Shown in pieces: positions 7,256 to 13,409 of a DNA stretch of 20,383 nt. Origin of the DNA: a virus; IMG/VR virus record IMGVR_UViG_3300030943_000199, positions 1 to 20,383 of that record; one strand, given 5' to 3'. Position 1 is the stretch's first letter. Each line of letters begins with the position of its first letter. The notes beneath the pieces were generated by a model. That model did not search any database, was not told where the DNA came from, and worked only from the letters and a program-made list of their open reading frames with translations. Made by a program: the position numbers and the translations under genes.

Positions 7256-9409
7256 ATGGTAACTATAAAACAAGAAACTAAAAAAGGGTCCAAGCAGCCA
7301 ATCATCACACAGATTGTTTTAAGGCCACCGTTGCGGAAAACATCAGATGTTGGTCAGTGGCGTACTGCGATGCAAAGTGCCGATATGGGTCGAATGAAAT
7401 TATTGTTCGATCTGTACGAAGACTTATTGATTGACGGCGTACTGGCTGATGCTGTCGATAAACGGATTAGTGCTGTTACTAACTCGCCATTAACTTTTCA
7501 GGATGAAAAAGGTTTAGATGTTCCTGAATTAACTGATTTGATTGATTCGCCAGCAATGGAAGAATTATTGACAACTATTATGATGGCTCGTTTTTGGGGA
7601 CGCGCTGCCGGTGAATTTGATTTCAGTGATGGCTTTTGTTTTAGTCAGATTCCATTCAAGCATATTAACCTGAAAAATAAAAACATTGTATTTAATGAAT
7701 ACGATGAAACCGGAGTTGATTACACCTCCGACGAACAACTTTTAGTAATCGGAAAAACCACTGATTTTGGTTTATTTCTGAAAACTGCACCGTTTGCAAT
7801 ATGGAAACGTGGAGGTTTTGGCGACTATGCTCAGTGGCTTGAACTATTCGGTATGCCGCAGCGCGTTGGTAAGTATTCGAGTTACGATCCGGAAAGCAGA
7901 AATACGCTGGTTCAAGCGATGGAACAAGCTGGATCAGCGCCTTGGATTGTTATACCGAAAGAGACCGATGTAGAGACCGTCAACAATACCGGTACTGCCG
8001 GATCAAGTTCTGCACACGACGAATTCAGAAAGGCATGTAACGAAGAGCTTCTGATTACTATTTTAGGCCAAACGATGACCACGCTTAACGGATCGAGTAA
8101 AGCACAGTCGTACACGCATAAAAAGGTTGAAGAGGGCAAAAACAGGTCAGACATGCGCTATGTTCGCCGCGTACTGAATAAGATGGTTTTGCCGTTACTC
8201 GAAAAACGGGGCTATCCTGTAACCGGTGGTAAGTTTGTGTTTCCTGAAGATGCTGAACCATTGGCGGTGGCTGATATGGCAACCCTTTGCGGATTGATTG
8301 ATATACCTGATAGTTATCTGCGTAATAAGTATTCGATACCAGTACCCAAAGATGGTGAAACGATTGCACGAGCTTCGACTTCAACAAGCTCAACTAACGG
8401 AACTCCGAAAGATGTACCGTTACCAACTCCTATTAAAGATAAAATAGCAGTTCCAGCCGATCCGGCCAAAGAGAAACCGGTTAAACTGATCGATGAAGAT
8501 CCAGAACGTGGTATAACGATTACCAAGAAAAGTGGTTTTGTTGAAAAGCTGAAAGGATTAGCTGATTTTTTCGTAGCAGCCCCAGGGAGAGGGGCAACAG
8601 TTATTTTGAGTGACGAGAAAAAAGTAAAACGCATCATTAATGTTGATAAGCTTTTTAACCAGGCTATCAAAAATATTTATGCGGCTGAAGGGATTATTGA
8701 CAATGCAGCATTAATTGATGAAAAGATTTTTGAATTGACTAATGCCGTTATGCAACATGCGTCGGAATCAACCTTTCTGAAAGCTGGTGTTGATTGGGGT
8801 AAGACAAACAAAGTATTTACGCAACAGTTCAGCGAAAATAGCGCCGTTTTTTCAGCATTTAAAAGCCATGATCAAACCGGAAAGATTGTTGGTTTGCTGA
8901 CCAACGAAGACGGTAGATTGAAAAGCTTTTCGGCTTTCAAAAAGGAAGCGCTGAAGATTTCGGAAGAGTATAACAAGTTGCATCTTCAAACCGAATACAA
9001 TACCGCAGTAAGGTCAGCACGCATGGCCGTAAACTGGAAAAAGTTTCAGGAGACTAAAAACCTTTATCCAAATCTGGAATACATGCCGAGTCGTGCAGCA
9101 AATCCACGCGAATCGCATACCGAACTATATCATCTAATCTTTCCGATGGATGATCCGTTCTGGGATACCAATCTGCCACCAAGCGACTGGAATTGTTTAT
9201 GTGGAGTACGACAGACCGACGAACCTCCAACTGTTCAACCCAATAACTGGCAGGAGCCTGAGGTTGATCCGGTGTTTGATAATAATCCGGGCGAAACAGG
9301 GCAATTCATCAACATTGAAGCTACGAACTATTATCAGGATGCAGCCGATGCTAAACGAGCCGATATCGAAGCTTTTGCCCGCGAAATGCTAAAGCAGTAC
9401 GAATCATGA
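7256..9409 (+). CDS. Fused portal (Mu gp29-like, DUF935) and head morphogenesis protein (Mu F-like)
   Basis: A 717-aa protein with two phage head modules. Residues 1 to about 365 are portal-like: LFDLYEDLLIDGVLADAVDK, RAAGEFDFSDGFCF, GGFGDYAQWLELFGMPQRVGKY and LLITILGQTMTTL are typical of the DUF935 gp29 family. Residues about 365-405 form a Ser/Thr/Pro linker. Residues about 445-717 are F-like (SPP1 gp7 type): YNTAVRSARMAVNWKKFQ near 580, and MDDPFWDTNLPPSDWNCLCG near 630-647 with the conserved Cys pair. In Mu the two are separate genes, gp29 and gp30 (F). The fusion ties one F-like copy to each of the portal subunits. The downstream G-like gene overlaps by four bases (ATGA). Confidence 0.9.
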   Translation: MVTIKQETKKGSKQPIITQIVLRPPLRKTSDVGQWRTAMQSADMGRMKLLFDLYEDLLIDGVLADAVDKRISAVTNSPLTFQDEKGLDVPELTDLIDSPAMEELLTTIMMARFWGRAAGEFDFSDGFCFSQIPFKHINLKNKNIVFNEYDETGVDYTSDEQLLVIGKTTDFGLFLKTAPFAIWKRGGFGDYAQWLELFGMPQRVGKYSSYDPESRNTLVQAMEQAGSAPWIVIPKETDVETVNNTGTAGSSSAHDEFRKACNEELLITILGQTMTTLNGSSKAQSYTHKKVEEGKNRSDMRYVRRVLNKMVLPLLEKRGYPVTGGKFVFPEDAEPLAVADMATLCGLIDIPDSYLRNKYSIPVPKDGETIARASTSTSSTNGTPKDVPLPTPIKDKIAVPADPAKEKPVKLIDEDPERGITITKKSGFVEKLKGLADFFVAAPGRGATVILSDEKKVKRIINVDKLFNQAIKNIYAAEGIIDNAALIDEKIFELTNAVMQHASESTFLKAGVDWGKTNKVFTQQFSENSAVFSAFKSHDQTGKIVGLLTNEDGRLKSFSAFKKEALKISEEYNKLHLQTEYNTAVRSARMAVNWKKFQETKNLYPNLEYMPSRAANPRESHTELYHLIFPMDDPFWDTNLPPSDWNCLCGVRQTDEPPTVQPNNWQEPEVDPVFDNNPGETGQFINIEATNYYQDAADAKRADIEAFAREMLKQYES

Positions 9410-9882
9410 CCGTTGACGAATTTTACAGGTATTTAGACCGGATGCAAGATGATATCAAGAAAGGTATCACCGAAGATTTACCTGATATAATTGGCGTGGA
9501 AGCCGTCAACCATTTTAAGTCAAGTTTCGACAACGAAGGCTTTACAGATGAAACACTGGAGAAGTGGCCCGAAGTGGAACGGCGAAAAGGAAAGACGAAA
9601 GGAGCTGATGCTTTACGGAAAATACTGACGGGTAAAACCGGAAATCTGCACGATAGCATTACCTACGATAAAGAACCTGGCAAAGTGGTTGTTTCGGCTA
9701 ATCCGATGAATACAGGCGCGTCGCAAAACTATGCGGTTGCTCACAACTTCGGAACAAGTAACGCGGGCAGAGGTCGTAATACAGTAATTCCAAAGCGTAC
9801 GTTTCTGGCGCATAGTCAGGTTTTGAATCAAAAAATAGTTGATCGGATTGATCGGTATTTGAAAAACATGTTAAAACTATAA
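9406..9882 (+). CDS. Phage virion morphogenesis / tail completion protein (Mu G, P2 S-like)
   Basis: A 158-aa protein of the Phage_tail_S (virion morphogenesis) family. Typical signs are the N-terminal helical LDRMQDDIKKGIT, the central EKWPEVERRKGKTKGADALRKIL, then KTGNLHDSITYDKEPGKVVVSANP, YAVAHNFGT and the basic IPKRTFLAHS motif. Such proteins finish the head-proximal end of the tail or the head-tail joint. The four-base overlap with the portal/F gene and the order gp36, portal, F, G follow Mu-like phages. Length is normal and no key region seems lost. Confidence 0.82.
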   Translation: MTVDEFYRYLDRMQDDIKKGITEDLPDIIGVEAVNHFKSSFDNEGFTDETLEKWPEVERRKGKTKGADALRKILTGKTGNLHDSITYDKEPGKVVVSANPMNTGASQNYAVAHNFGTSNAGRGRNTVIPKRTFLAHSQVLNQKIVDRIDRYLKNMLKL

Positions 9883-9885
9883 ATC

Positions 9886-10335
9886 ATGGATAAAACCTTG
9901 TATTTAGCCATCGTGGCACAGTTAAAAAGTAAAGTTTCGGAGTTAAAGTGGATTGATGTGGATGAAGGTCAGTTGAGCGATGAAAACCCGCCGGTTTCCT
10001 ATCCGTGCGCGCTGATTGATATTGACTATCCAAACTGTACCGACGAAAGCGAATACATTCAGCTTTGTACTGCACGTGTTACAATTCGTTATGCCTTTAA
10101 ACCTACCGGACAGGCAAGCAGTGCATCACCAACTTTGATTCAACAAAAATCGCTTGAACGTTGGGATGTACTTACAAAAACATTTGCGGCACTTCAGGGT
10201 TGGGGAACCAACGAAGCCAGTTCGTTTAGTCGTAGAAGTCAAACCAACGAGCGGCGAAGAGATAAATTGAAAGTGGTTGTTCAGGTTTGGGAAACGAGTT
10301 TTGAGGAAGAGGTTGTTGACGATCCTGAAGTTTAG
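9886..10335 (+). CDS. Probable tail terminator / gp37-like virion protein
   Basis: A 149-aa protein, last gene of the rightward late block. It starts MDKTLYLAIVAQLKSKVSELKWIDVDEGQL, followed by PVSYPCALIDIDY and the strand pair IQLCTARVTIRYAF, then helical KSLERWDVLTKTFAALQGWG and a C-terminal strand LKVVVQVWETSF. This alternation resembles small tail terminator proteins, which cap the tail tube and join it to the head. Position right after the G-like gene supports that. Sequence similarity to a named family is not certain to me; gp37/DUF1834-like is an alternative. It is followed at once by a bidirectional terminator. Confidence 0.6.
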   Translation: MDKTLYLAIVAQLKSKVSELKWIDVDEGQLSDENPPVSYPCALIDIDYPNCTDESEYIQLCTARVTIRYAFKPTGQASSASPTLIQQKSLERWDVLTKTFAALQGWGTNEASSFSRRSQTNERRRDKLKVVVQVWETSFEEEVVDDPEV

Positions 10336-10342
10336 GACATAA

Positions 10343-10373
10343 AAAAAGGGCGATCGGTTAAGTCGCCCTTTTT
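10343..10373. terminator. Bidirectional intrinsic terminator between convergent operons
   Basis: An 11-bp perfect stem, AAAAAGGGCGA (10343-10353) with TCGCCCTTTTT (10363-10373), encloses a nine-base loop. It has T-runs on both strands, so it can stop the rightward late transcript after the gene ending at 10335 and the leftward transcript after the gene ending at 10376. Confidence 0.93.
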
Positions 10374-10375
10374 GC

Positions 10376-10630
10376 TTAATTGATCCATACTAGATTCTTT
10401 TTTTTTGCTTTTTTCTTAATTTTTTCCTGACGAATTTTATACAGGAATCTTCTGAGTGCCTTAAAGTGATTTAATACTGTTGACCGCTGGTCGGCTGATG
10501 TTCCGCTGATATGATCCGATCCGATCCACGCTTCATACATTGTACTTAGCGTTCTACAATAGCCTTCCGGTGAGTCCTCCGACAGAAGCTCTTCAATCGA
10601 AGTTTGTTTTTCAGTTGTTGTTGTTGTCAT
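10376..10630 (-). CDS. Small protein of unknown function at the end of the leftward region
   Basis: An 84-aa protein with a Thr-rich start (MTTTTTEKQTSIEELLSED), a central helical part (GYCRTLSTMYEAWIGS) and a very basic C-terminus (RQEKIKKKAKKKNLVWIN). It has no signal peptide or known motif. The basic tail could bind nucleic acid. The stop sits next to the shared terminator. The ATG overlaps the stop of a short upstream open frame ending MKKLND (TAATG), so translation may be coupled to a leader. It lies 47 bases downstream of the structured element at 10678-10795. Function unknown. Confidence 0.6.
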   Translation of the reverse strand: MTTTTTEKQTSIEELLSEDSPEGYCRTLSTMYEAWIGSDHISGTSADQRSTVLNHFKALRRFLYKIRQEKIKKKAKKKNLVWIN

Positions 10631-10677
10631 TAGTCGTTAAGTTTTTTCATTATATAGATAATAAAACCGATGGAGGT

Positions 10678-10795
10678 GCATGTCACTTCATAAGCAATAC
10701 CCACAAAGCCGTTAGCCCTTACGGTGCTAACCCTCCACCGGCCATATTGTATAGCCAGAAGTGGAGTGGGTATTGATTTTTATGTAGTGACATGC
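10678..10795. ncRNA. 118-bp structured element with long closing stem and two inner hairpins
   Basis: The ends GCATGTCAC (10678-10686) and GTGACATGC (10787-10795) pair, as do CAATACCCAC (10695-10704) and GTGGGTATTG (10766-10775). The segments between them also pair partly, giving a stem of about 25 bp. Inside are a hairpin GTTAGC (10711-10716) with GCTAAC (10726-10731), and a second stem CTCCAC (10733-10738) with GTGGAG (10761-10766, sharing base 10766 with the outer stem) that contains GGC/GCC. The result is a three-way junction. It may act as RNA on either strand (as a leader of the 84-aa gene on the minus strand) or as a DNA site. The rest of 10631-10966 holds no convincing gene, only a terminator at 10891-10927. 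Confidence 0.6.
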
Positions 10796-10890
10796 GATAC
10801 GAAATAACAGATTTATGCGTTGGATTCAAAACGAAACCGCATTTTTTGTTATCAACAGCGAGCACAGGAACCCTTTGTTGAATCGGTAAT

Positions 10891-10927
10891 AAAAAAAGGC
10901 GAATCCATTTGGTTGGAATCGCCTTTT
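10891..10927 (-). terminator. Intrinsic terminator of the SH3-protein gene
   Basis: Stem 10894-10906 pairs with 10915-10927 (AAAAGGCGA with TCGCCTTTT, then one mismatch and TCC with GGA) around an eight-base loop. On the minus strand the hairpin is followed by a run of seven T (10891-10897), placing it about 40 bases after the stop at 10967. This ends the SH3-protein transcript before the structured element. Confidence 0.88.
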
Positions 10928-10966
10928 AGCTTATCTTATAGAGTTCATTAACCGGTCAGAGCCGTT

Positions 10967-11527
10967 TTAGTTTTGTATAGTTTTTAATATGCCGTCCTCA
11001 AAATATAAATATCTGTTTTTATAATCCTTTCCTTCATATACCCATTGTTCGTGAACGCCAAATTCATAAGTTGTTACATTTTTATCATCTGGATATCCCC
11101 AACTTCTTTCAGCTTCATCGCTAGTAATACCAGGAAACAACTTTCCTTTTAATATATCATCAGCCTTATTCGTTCCATACTTTTCAACGAGGGTCTTTCT
11201 ATAAGTGTCACGAATCTCTTTTTCATGCTGCTTGATTTCAATACCCTCTTTATTCTTTCTTTCCTTAACAATGCTTATCAATTCGGGGTCATAAATGAAC
11301 AAATCAAGAACATATCCAATTTTGCCTTTATAATTAACCTTATAATAACCACCTTCTATATCAACAATATCAACCAAGTCCCCTTTTCTCATTTGTAGCA
11401 CTTCAGTACCAGGCATTGGCTTTTCGTTTAAGGAACACGACTTGGTAACCCTGCACGTTTTTATAATATCCTGACTAAACGTAAATATTGGAATAAAGAA
11501 TAAAAGAAAAATGAGTATTTTTTTCAT
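10967..11527 (-). CDS. Secreted SH3-domain protein with C-terminal SmpA/BamE-like segment (likely moron)
   Basis: A 186-aa protein from the ATG at 11525-11527. A signal peptide (MKKILIFLLFFIPIFTFSQ) suits type I cleavage just before the Gln, as is common in Bacteroidota. Residues about 22-75 look like a bacterial SH3 domain (GTEVLQMRKGDLVDIVDIEG, YYKVNYKGKIGYV). A charged helical linker follows, then about 60 residues (GITSDEAERSWGYPDD, EQWVYEG, RYLYFEDGILKTIQN) with the pattern of the SmpA/OmlA (BamE-like) fold. It probably works in the periplasm, perhaps on the cell wall or surface. An upstream start eight codons earlier lies over the promoter -7 box, so it is rejected. Own promoter and terminator suggest expression from the prophage independent of phage growth. 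Confidence 0.82.
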   Translation of the reverse strand: MKKILIFLLFFIPIFTFSQDIIKTCRVTKSCSLNEKPMPGTEVLQMRKGDLVDIVDIEGGYYKVNYKGKIGYVLDLFIYDPELISIVKERKNKEGIEIKQHEKEIRDTYRKTLVEKYGTNKADDILKGKLFPGITSDEAERSWGYPDDKNVTTYEFGVHEQWVYEGKDYKNRYLYFEDGILKTIQN

Positions 11528-11548
11528 AGCTATGGGTTTTGTTACTAT

Positions 11549-11580
11549 CAAATATACAACTAAACTCTGAATTTTTTAAA
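11549..11580 (-). promoter_or_regulatory. Bacteroidota-type promoter for the SH3-protein gene
   Basis: On the minus strand a perfect -7 box TATATTTG (11549-11556) is preceded by a 20-base spacer and TTTA (11577-11580), close to the -33 TTTG. Transcription would begin near 11541, giving a short leader before the ATG at 11527. The promoter overlaps the 3' end of the tandem-HTH gene. Confidence 0.7.
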
Positions 11581-11988
11581 CGAACTTAAAGATCGTTTAC
11601 CAAGTTCCATTGCTGCTGAATGTTCTGCTAATCGAATAATGTTAATTGCTAAATCATTGTTTTGATTTCGCTTTCCATTTAATACAGCAGAAACGTGGCC
11701 TCCCGAACATTTTAATATTCTTGAAATTCTGCGCTGCTCACCTGATGGCATTGAGTTAATAAGATCAAGTCGGCGATAACGTGGTTCTTCTATTTTTTTT
11801 ACCGTTAAAGATTTTTCAGACATAAGAATAATATTAATACCTAATTCAGTCGACTGGCTTCTCTTTCCATGTATCACACCTGAAACGTGTCCTTCAGAAC
11901 AGTTTAGTCTATTGGCAATTCTGCGTCGCTCACCGTCAGGCATCGAATTAATCAAATCAATTCTTCTAGTTTGTGCTTTATCATTCAT
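11560..11988 (-). CDS. DNA-binding regulator with two tandem HTH domains
   Basis: A 142-aa protein built from two copies of a helix-turn-helix unit: residues about 8-60 (RRIDLINSMPDGERRRIANR, then CSEGHVSGVIHGKR) and about 70-122 (RRLDLINSMPSGEQRRISRI, then CSGGHVSAVLNGKR). By eye about 33 of 53 aligned residues are identical, so the repeat arose by internal duplication. The start is the ATG at 11986-11988, which overlaps the TGA of the zinc-ribbon gene (ATGA); the longer frame would read into that gene. One chain with two HTHs could bind a direct or inverted double site as a covalent dimer. Candidate regulator of early or late phage genes; the target is unknown. Confidence 0.8.
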   Translation of the reverse strand: MNDKAQTRRIDLINSMPDGERRRIANRLNCSEGHVSGVIHGKRSQSTELGINIILMSEKSLTVKKIEEPRYRRLDLINSMPSGEQRRISRILKCSGGHVSAVLNGKRNQNNDLAINIIRLAEHSAAMELGKRSLSSFKKFRV

Positions 11989-12116
11989 GGCATTGCATTT
12001 ACGTTGGTTCCACAATCGGGGCAATCGTTGCCGCACATGCGACGGTCGAACCATCGGCCACATTTAATACACTGGTGCCATATTTCATGGTTTAAAAAAT
12101 GAATAATCTTTTTCAT
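11985..12116 (-). CDS. Small zinc-ribbon protein
   Basis: A 43-aa protein, MKKIIHFLNHEIWHQCIKCG followed by RWFDRRMCGNDCPDCGTNVNAMP. The pairs CIKC and CPDC, with an extra Cys between (MCGNDC), make a likely zinc ribbon. It starts six bases after the HAD gene stop, with an A-rich upstream context, and its TGA overlaps the ATG of the tandem-HTH gene, which supports both starts. Small zinc ribbons of this type may bind nucleic acids or proteins. The exact role is unknown. Confidence 0.7.
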   Translation of the reverse strand: MKKIIHFLNHEIWHQCIKCGRWFDRRMCGNDCPDCGTNVNAMP

Positions 12117-12122
12117 ATATGT

Positions 12123-12461
12123 TTATTTGTAATATGCTTCCCATGAGGGTTGCAACGATTTATCATCAATGTAAAAATCTGCGTATACCTTACGGCTTTT
12201 GCCTAACAGGTTAAAAGGGCTATCGGGTGTATTTTCGTTTACAGCGTCAAATTCAAGTCCGTGACTGCGACAAAACTCAATTGCTTCGGTTAGATACTTT
12301 CGCTCAGGCGAATCTTCGCGGCATGTCCATAAAATTAATTTGTACCCGTTTTCCTTAAACTTACGAACGGCTTCCATTGCAAAAAACAAGGGTTCGCCAA
12401 TTTCGGGAAAACGGTCGGAAACCAATGTGCCGTCAAAGTCTATTGCTAATATTTGTGACAT
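12123..12461 (-). CDS. Small HAD-family phosphatase
   Basis: A 112-aa HAD hydrolase without a cap domain. Motif I DFDGT gives the nucleophile Asp8 and acid/base Asp10, motif II is LILWTCRE with Thr46, and the C-terminal YADFYIDDKSL carries the metal-binding Asp99/Asp100, with Arg90/Lys91 as the likely basic motif III residue. Small HAD proteins of this form occur in Bacteroidota chromosomes and phages and probably act on small phosphorylated substrates such as nucleotides or sugars. The substrate is not predictable here. It lies in the row of small leftward genes and is read with the zinc-ribbon gene that follows it. Confidence 0.88.
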   Translation of the reverse strand: MSQILAIDFDGTLVSDRFPEIGEPLFFAMEAVRKFKENGYKLILWTCREDSPERKYLTEAIEFCRSHGLEFDAVNENTPDSPFNLLGKSRKVYADFYIDDKSLQPSWEAYYK

Positions 12462-12470
12462 AAATTATGA

Positions 12471-12545
12471 TTAAAAATTATTTTGTTTTAACTCAAAAAC
12501 TCTTTTTCCTGAAATATCTTTTACTAATCGTAAAGCTGCACTCAT
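12471..12545 (-). CDS. Possible 24-aa peptide
   Basis: A short open frame, MSAALRLVKDISGKRVFELK followed by QNNF and a stop, fills most of the gap between the HAD and Cys-rich genes. It is basic with alternating hydrophobic residues and no motif. The preceding stop is 20 bases upstream. It may be a real small gene, but its length gives little support. Confidence 0.3.
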   Translation of the reverse strand: MSAALRLVKDISGKRVFELKQNNF

Positions 12546-12565
12546 ATTGTTCGTTTTTTAAATTG

Positions 12566-12742
12566 TTAATTTTCAATAGTTATTTCTTCTGCAATTTTCC
12601 AAACCTGATCCAGGTTATCTAGGCACTCTGGAAACAGGCGACAAATGCCTTTATTATTCACGTCGCAACCATCGCAACACAAAGCAATTGTGTTATCCTG
12701 GTCAACAAGTTCATAGATTATGCCGTTGTGTGTCTTTTTCAT
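12566..12742 (-). CDS. Small cysteine-rich protein, likely metal-binding
   Basis: A 58-aa protein starting MKKTHNGIIYELVDQDNTIA, then LCCDGCDVNNKGICRLFPEC and an acidic helical C-terminus. Five Cys residues within about 20 positions (CC, C, C, C) suggest a zinc- or iron-binding knot. The ATG at 12740-12742 has the AT-rich upstream region usual for these genes and follows the DnaJ-like zinc gene by 22 bases. Together with neighbouring zinc proteins it forms a run of small Cys-rich genes. No family is recognised. Confidence 0.65.
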   Translation of the reverse strand: MKKTHNGIIYELVDQDNTIALCCDGCDVNNKGICRLFPECLDNLDQVWKIAEEITIEN

Positions 12743-12764
12743 TATTTTTTATATTTTAAGGAAG

Positions 12765-13037
12765 TTATTCAGGCTTCATCGAAGCCGGTAATATAAACCT
12801 GATGCCAAGTTCAGTAAGTGCGTCAATCAGGCTTATTTCGGTCATGTGTTCAATTATGGTGATGCCATTTTTGCAATGAATGCAAGAGCTTGATTTAAAA
12901 TCACCATTGGCAATCTTTTGTTCCCTCTTGCCGGTTCCACGGCATACCGGACACGTTTTATTGGTGATAGTGATCTTTCGAACCCGATAATCAACTTTGT
13001 TTTCTGCCGACATGTTGGCGTTTTGAATGAGCTCCAT
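12765..13037 (-). CDS. Zinc-finger protein with DnaJ-like CxxC pairs
   Basis: A 90-aa protein from the ATG at 13035-13037 (MELIQNANMSAENKVDYRVR). The pairs CPVCRGTGKRE and CIHCKNG are of the type seen in the DnaJ zinc-binding domain (CxxCxGxG), though only two CxxC pairs are present, giving one zinc site. The C-terminal part (EISLIDALTELGIRFILPAS) is helical. ATG codons at residue 1 and residue 9 are both possible; a still longer form would need a TTG start. It overlaps the small membrane-protein frame just upstream. Likely a small regulator or adaptor; no enzymatic motif is seen. Confidence 0.75.
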   Translation of the reverse strand: MELIQNANMSAENKVDYRVRKITITNKTCPVCRGTGKREQKIANGDFKSSSCIHCKNGITIIEHMTEISLIDALTELGIRFILPASMKPE

Positions 13038-13101
13038 AATTGAAAGCAAAAATCAAACACAACCACATAAGCCACACTACAAATACAATTAATGCTTTCA
13101 T
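12991..13101 (-). CDS. Possible small single-pass membrane protein
   Basis: A 36-aa frame: MKALIVFVVWLMWLCLIFAF followed by NYGAHSKRQHVGRKQS. It has one strong membrane helix and a basic tail. The ATG at 13099-13101 lies only four bases after the stop of the HTH gene, the spacing typical for genes in this operon, and no other gene begins in the space up to 13037. It overlaps the start of the zinc-finger gene in another frame. Many phage early operons carry such tiny membrane proteins. No function can be given. Confidence 0.5.
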   Translation of the reverse strand: MKALIVFVVWLMWLCLIFAFNYGAHSKRQHVGRKQS

Positions 13102-13105
13102 GGCT

Positions 13106-13306
13106 TTAGCTTAATGAGTATTGTGAATAATGTTTTCCGTTCTGTTCAATCATCCGGGAGTAAATGGCTAAGCCTTCTTTTTTGAGTTCTTTGATTCGGG
13201 CTGCAAGGCGAAAACATCCAAATTCGCTTAATGCTTCCAGTGCAGTGATCTTTTTACCATCTTCAAGATGTTTCCTGATCTGTTCGGTTTGTGATTTATT
13301 TGCCAT
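13106..13306 (-). CDS. Small helix-turn-helix protein
   Basis: A 66-aa protein. MANKSQTEQIRKHLEDGKKI is followed by TALEALSEFGCFRLAARIKE, then LKKEGLAIYSRMIEQNGKHY. This is the winged-helix layout (ITALEAL...FRLAARI, with a strand pair at the end) common in small phage HTH proteins of Bacteroidota and other phyla. It is probably a DNA-binding regulator of the lytic operon. The start at 13306 is the only suitable ATG. A 103-base gap with a hairpin lies between it and the DUF3164 gene, so it may have its own promoter there, although no clear -7 box is seen. Confidence 0.8.
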   Translation of the reverse strand: MANKSQTEQIRKHLEDGKKITALEALSEFGCFRLAARIKELKKEGLAIYSRMIEQNGKHYSQYSLS

Positions 13307-13348
13307 CTTTGTTTACTTTTTAATGAGATTTAAAAGGTGTTTAAAGAG

Positions 13349-13374
13349 CCTTGCAATCGTGCCTGATTGCAGGG
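13349..13374. other. 10-bp hairpin in the gap upstream of the HTH gene
   Basis: CCTTGCAATC (13349-13358) pairs with GATTGCAGGG (13365-13374), with one G-U pair and a six-base loop. It lies after the DUF3164 stop on the minus strand, but is followed only by CTCTTTAAA, so it would be a weak terminator or an attenuator within the operon. The remaining 13307-13409 shows no open frame with an ATG. Confidence 0.5.
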
Positions 13375-13409
13375 TTCGTTGATTTATTGAAATAAGCTGG
13401 GTTGTATCT

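Noticed and set aside
10540-10776. Plus-strand open frame of 78 codons
   Set aside because: It crosses the 84-aa gene and the structured element; no gene-like features.
10678-10795. Retron or diversity-generating element RNA
   Set aside because: The folded element invites the idea, but no reverse transcriptase, template repeat or variable repeat is present in the window.
12854-13075. Minus-strand open frame of 73 codons (MAYVVVFDFCFQLW start)
   Set aside because: It overlaps both the zinc-finger gene and the 36-aa membrane frame; the zinc-finger frame carries recognisable CxxC pairs and this one has none.
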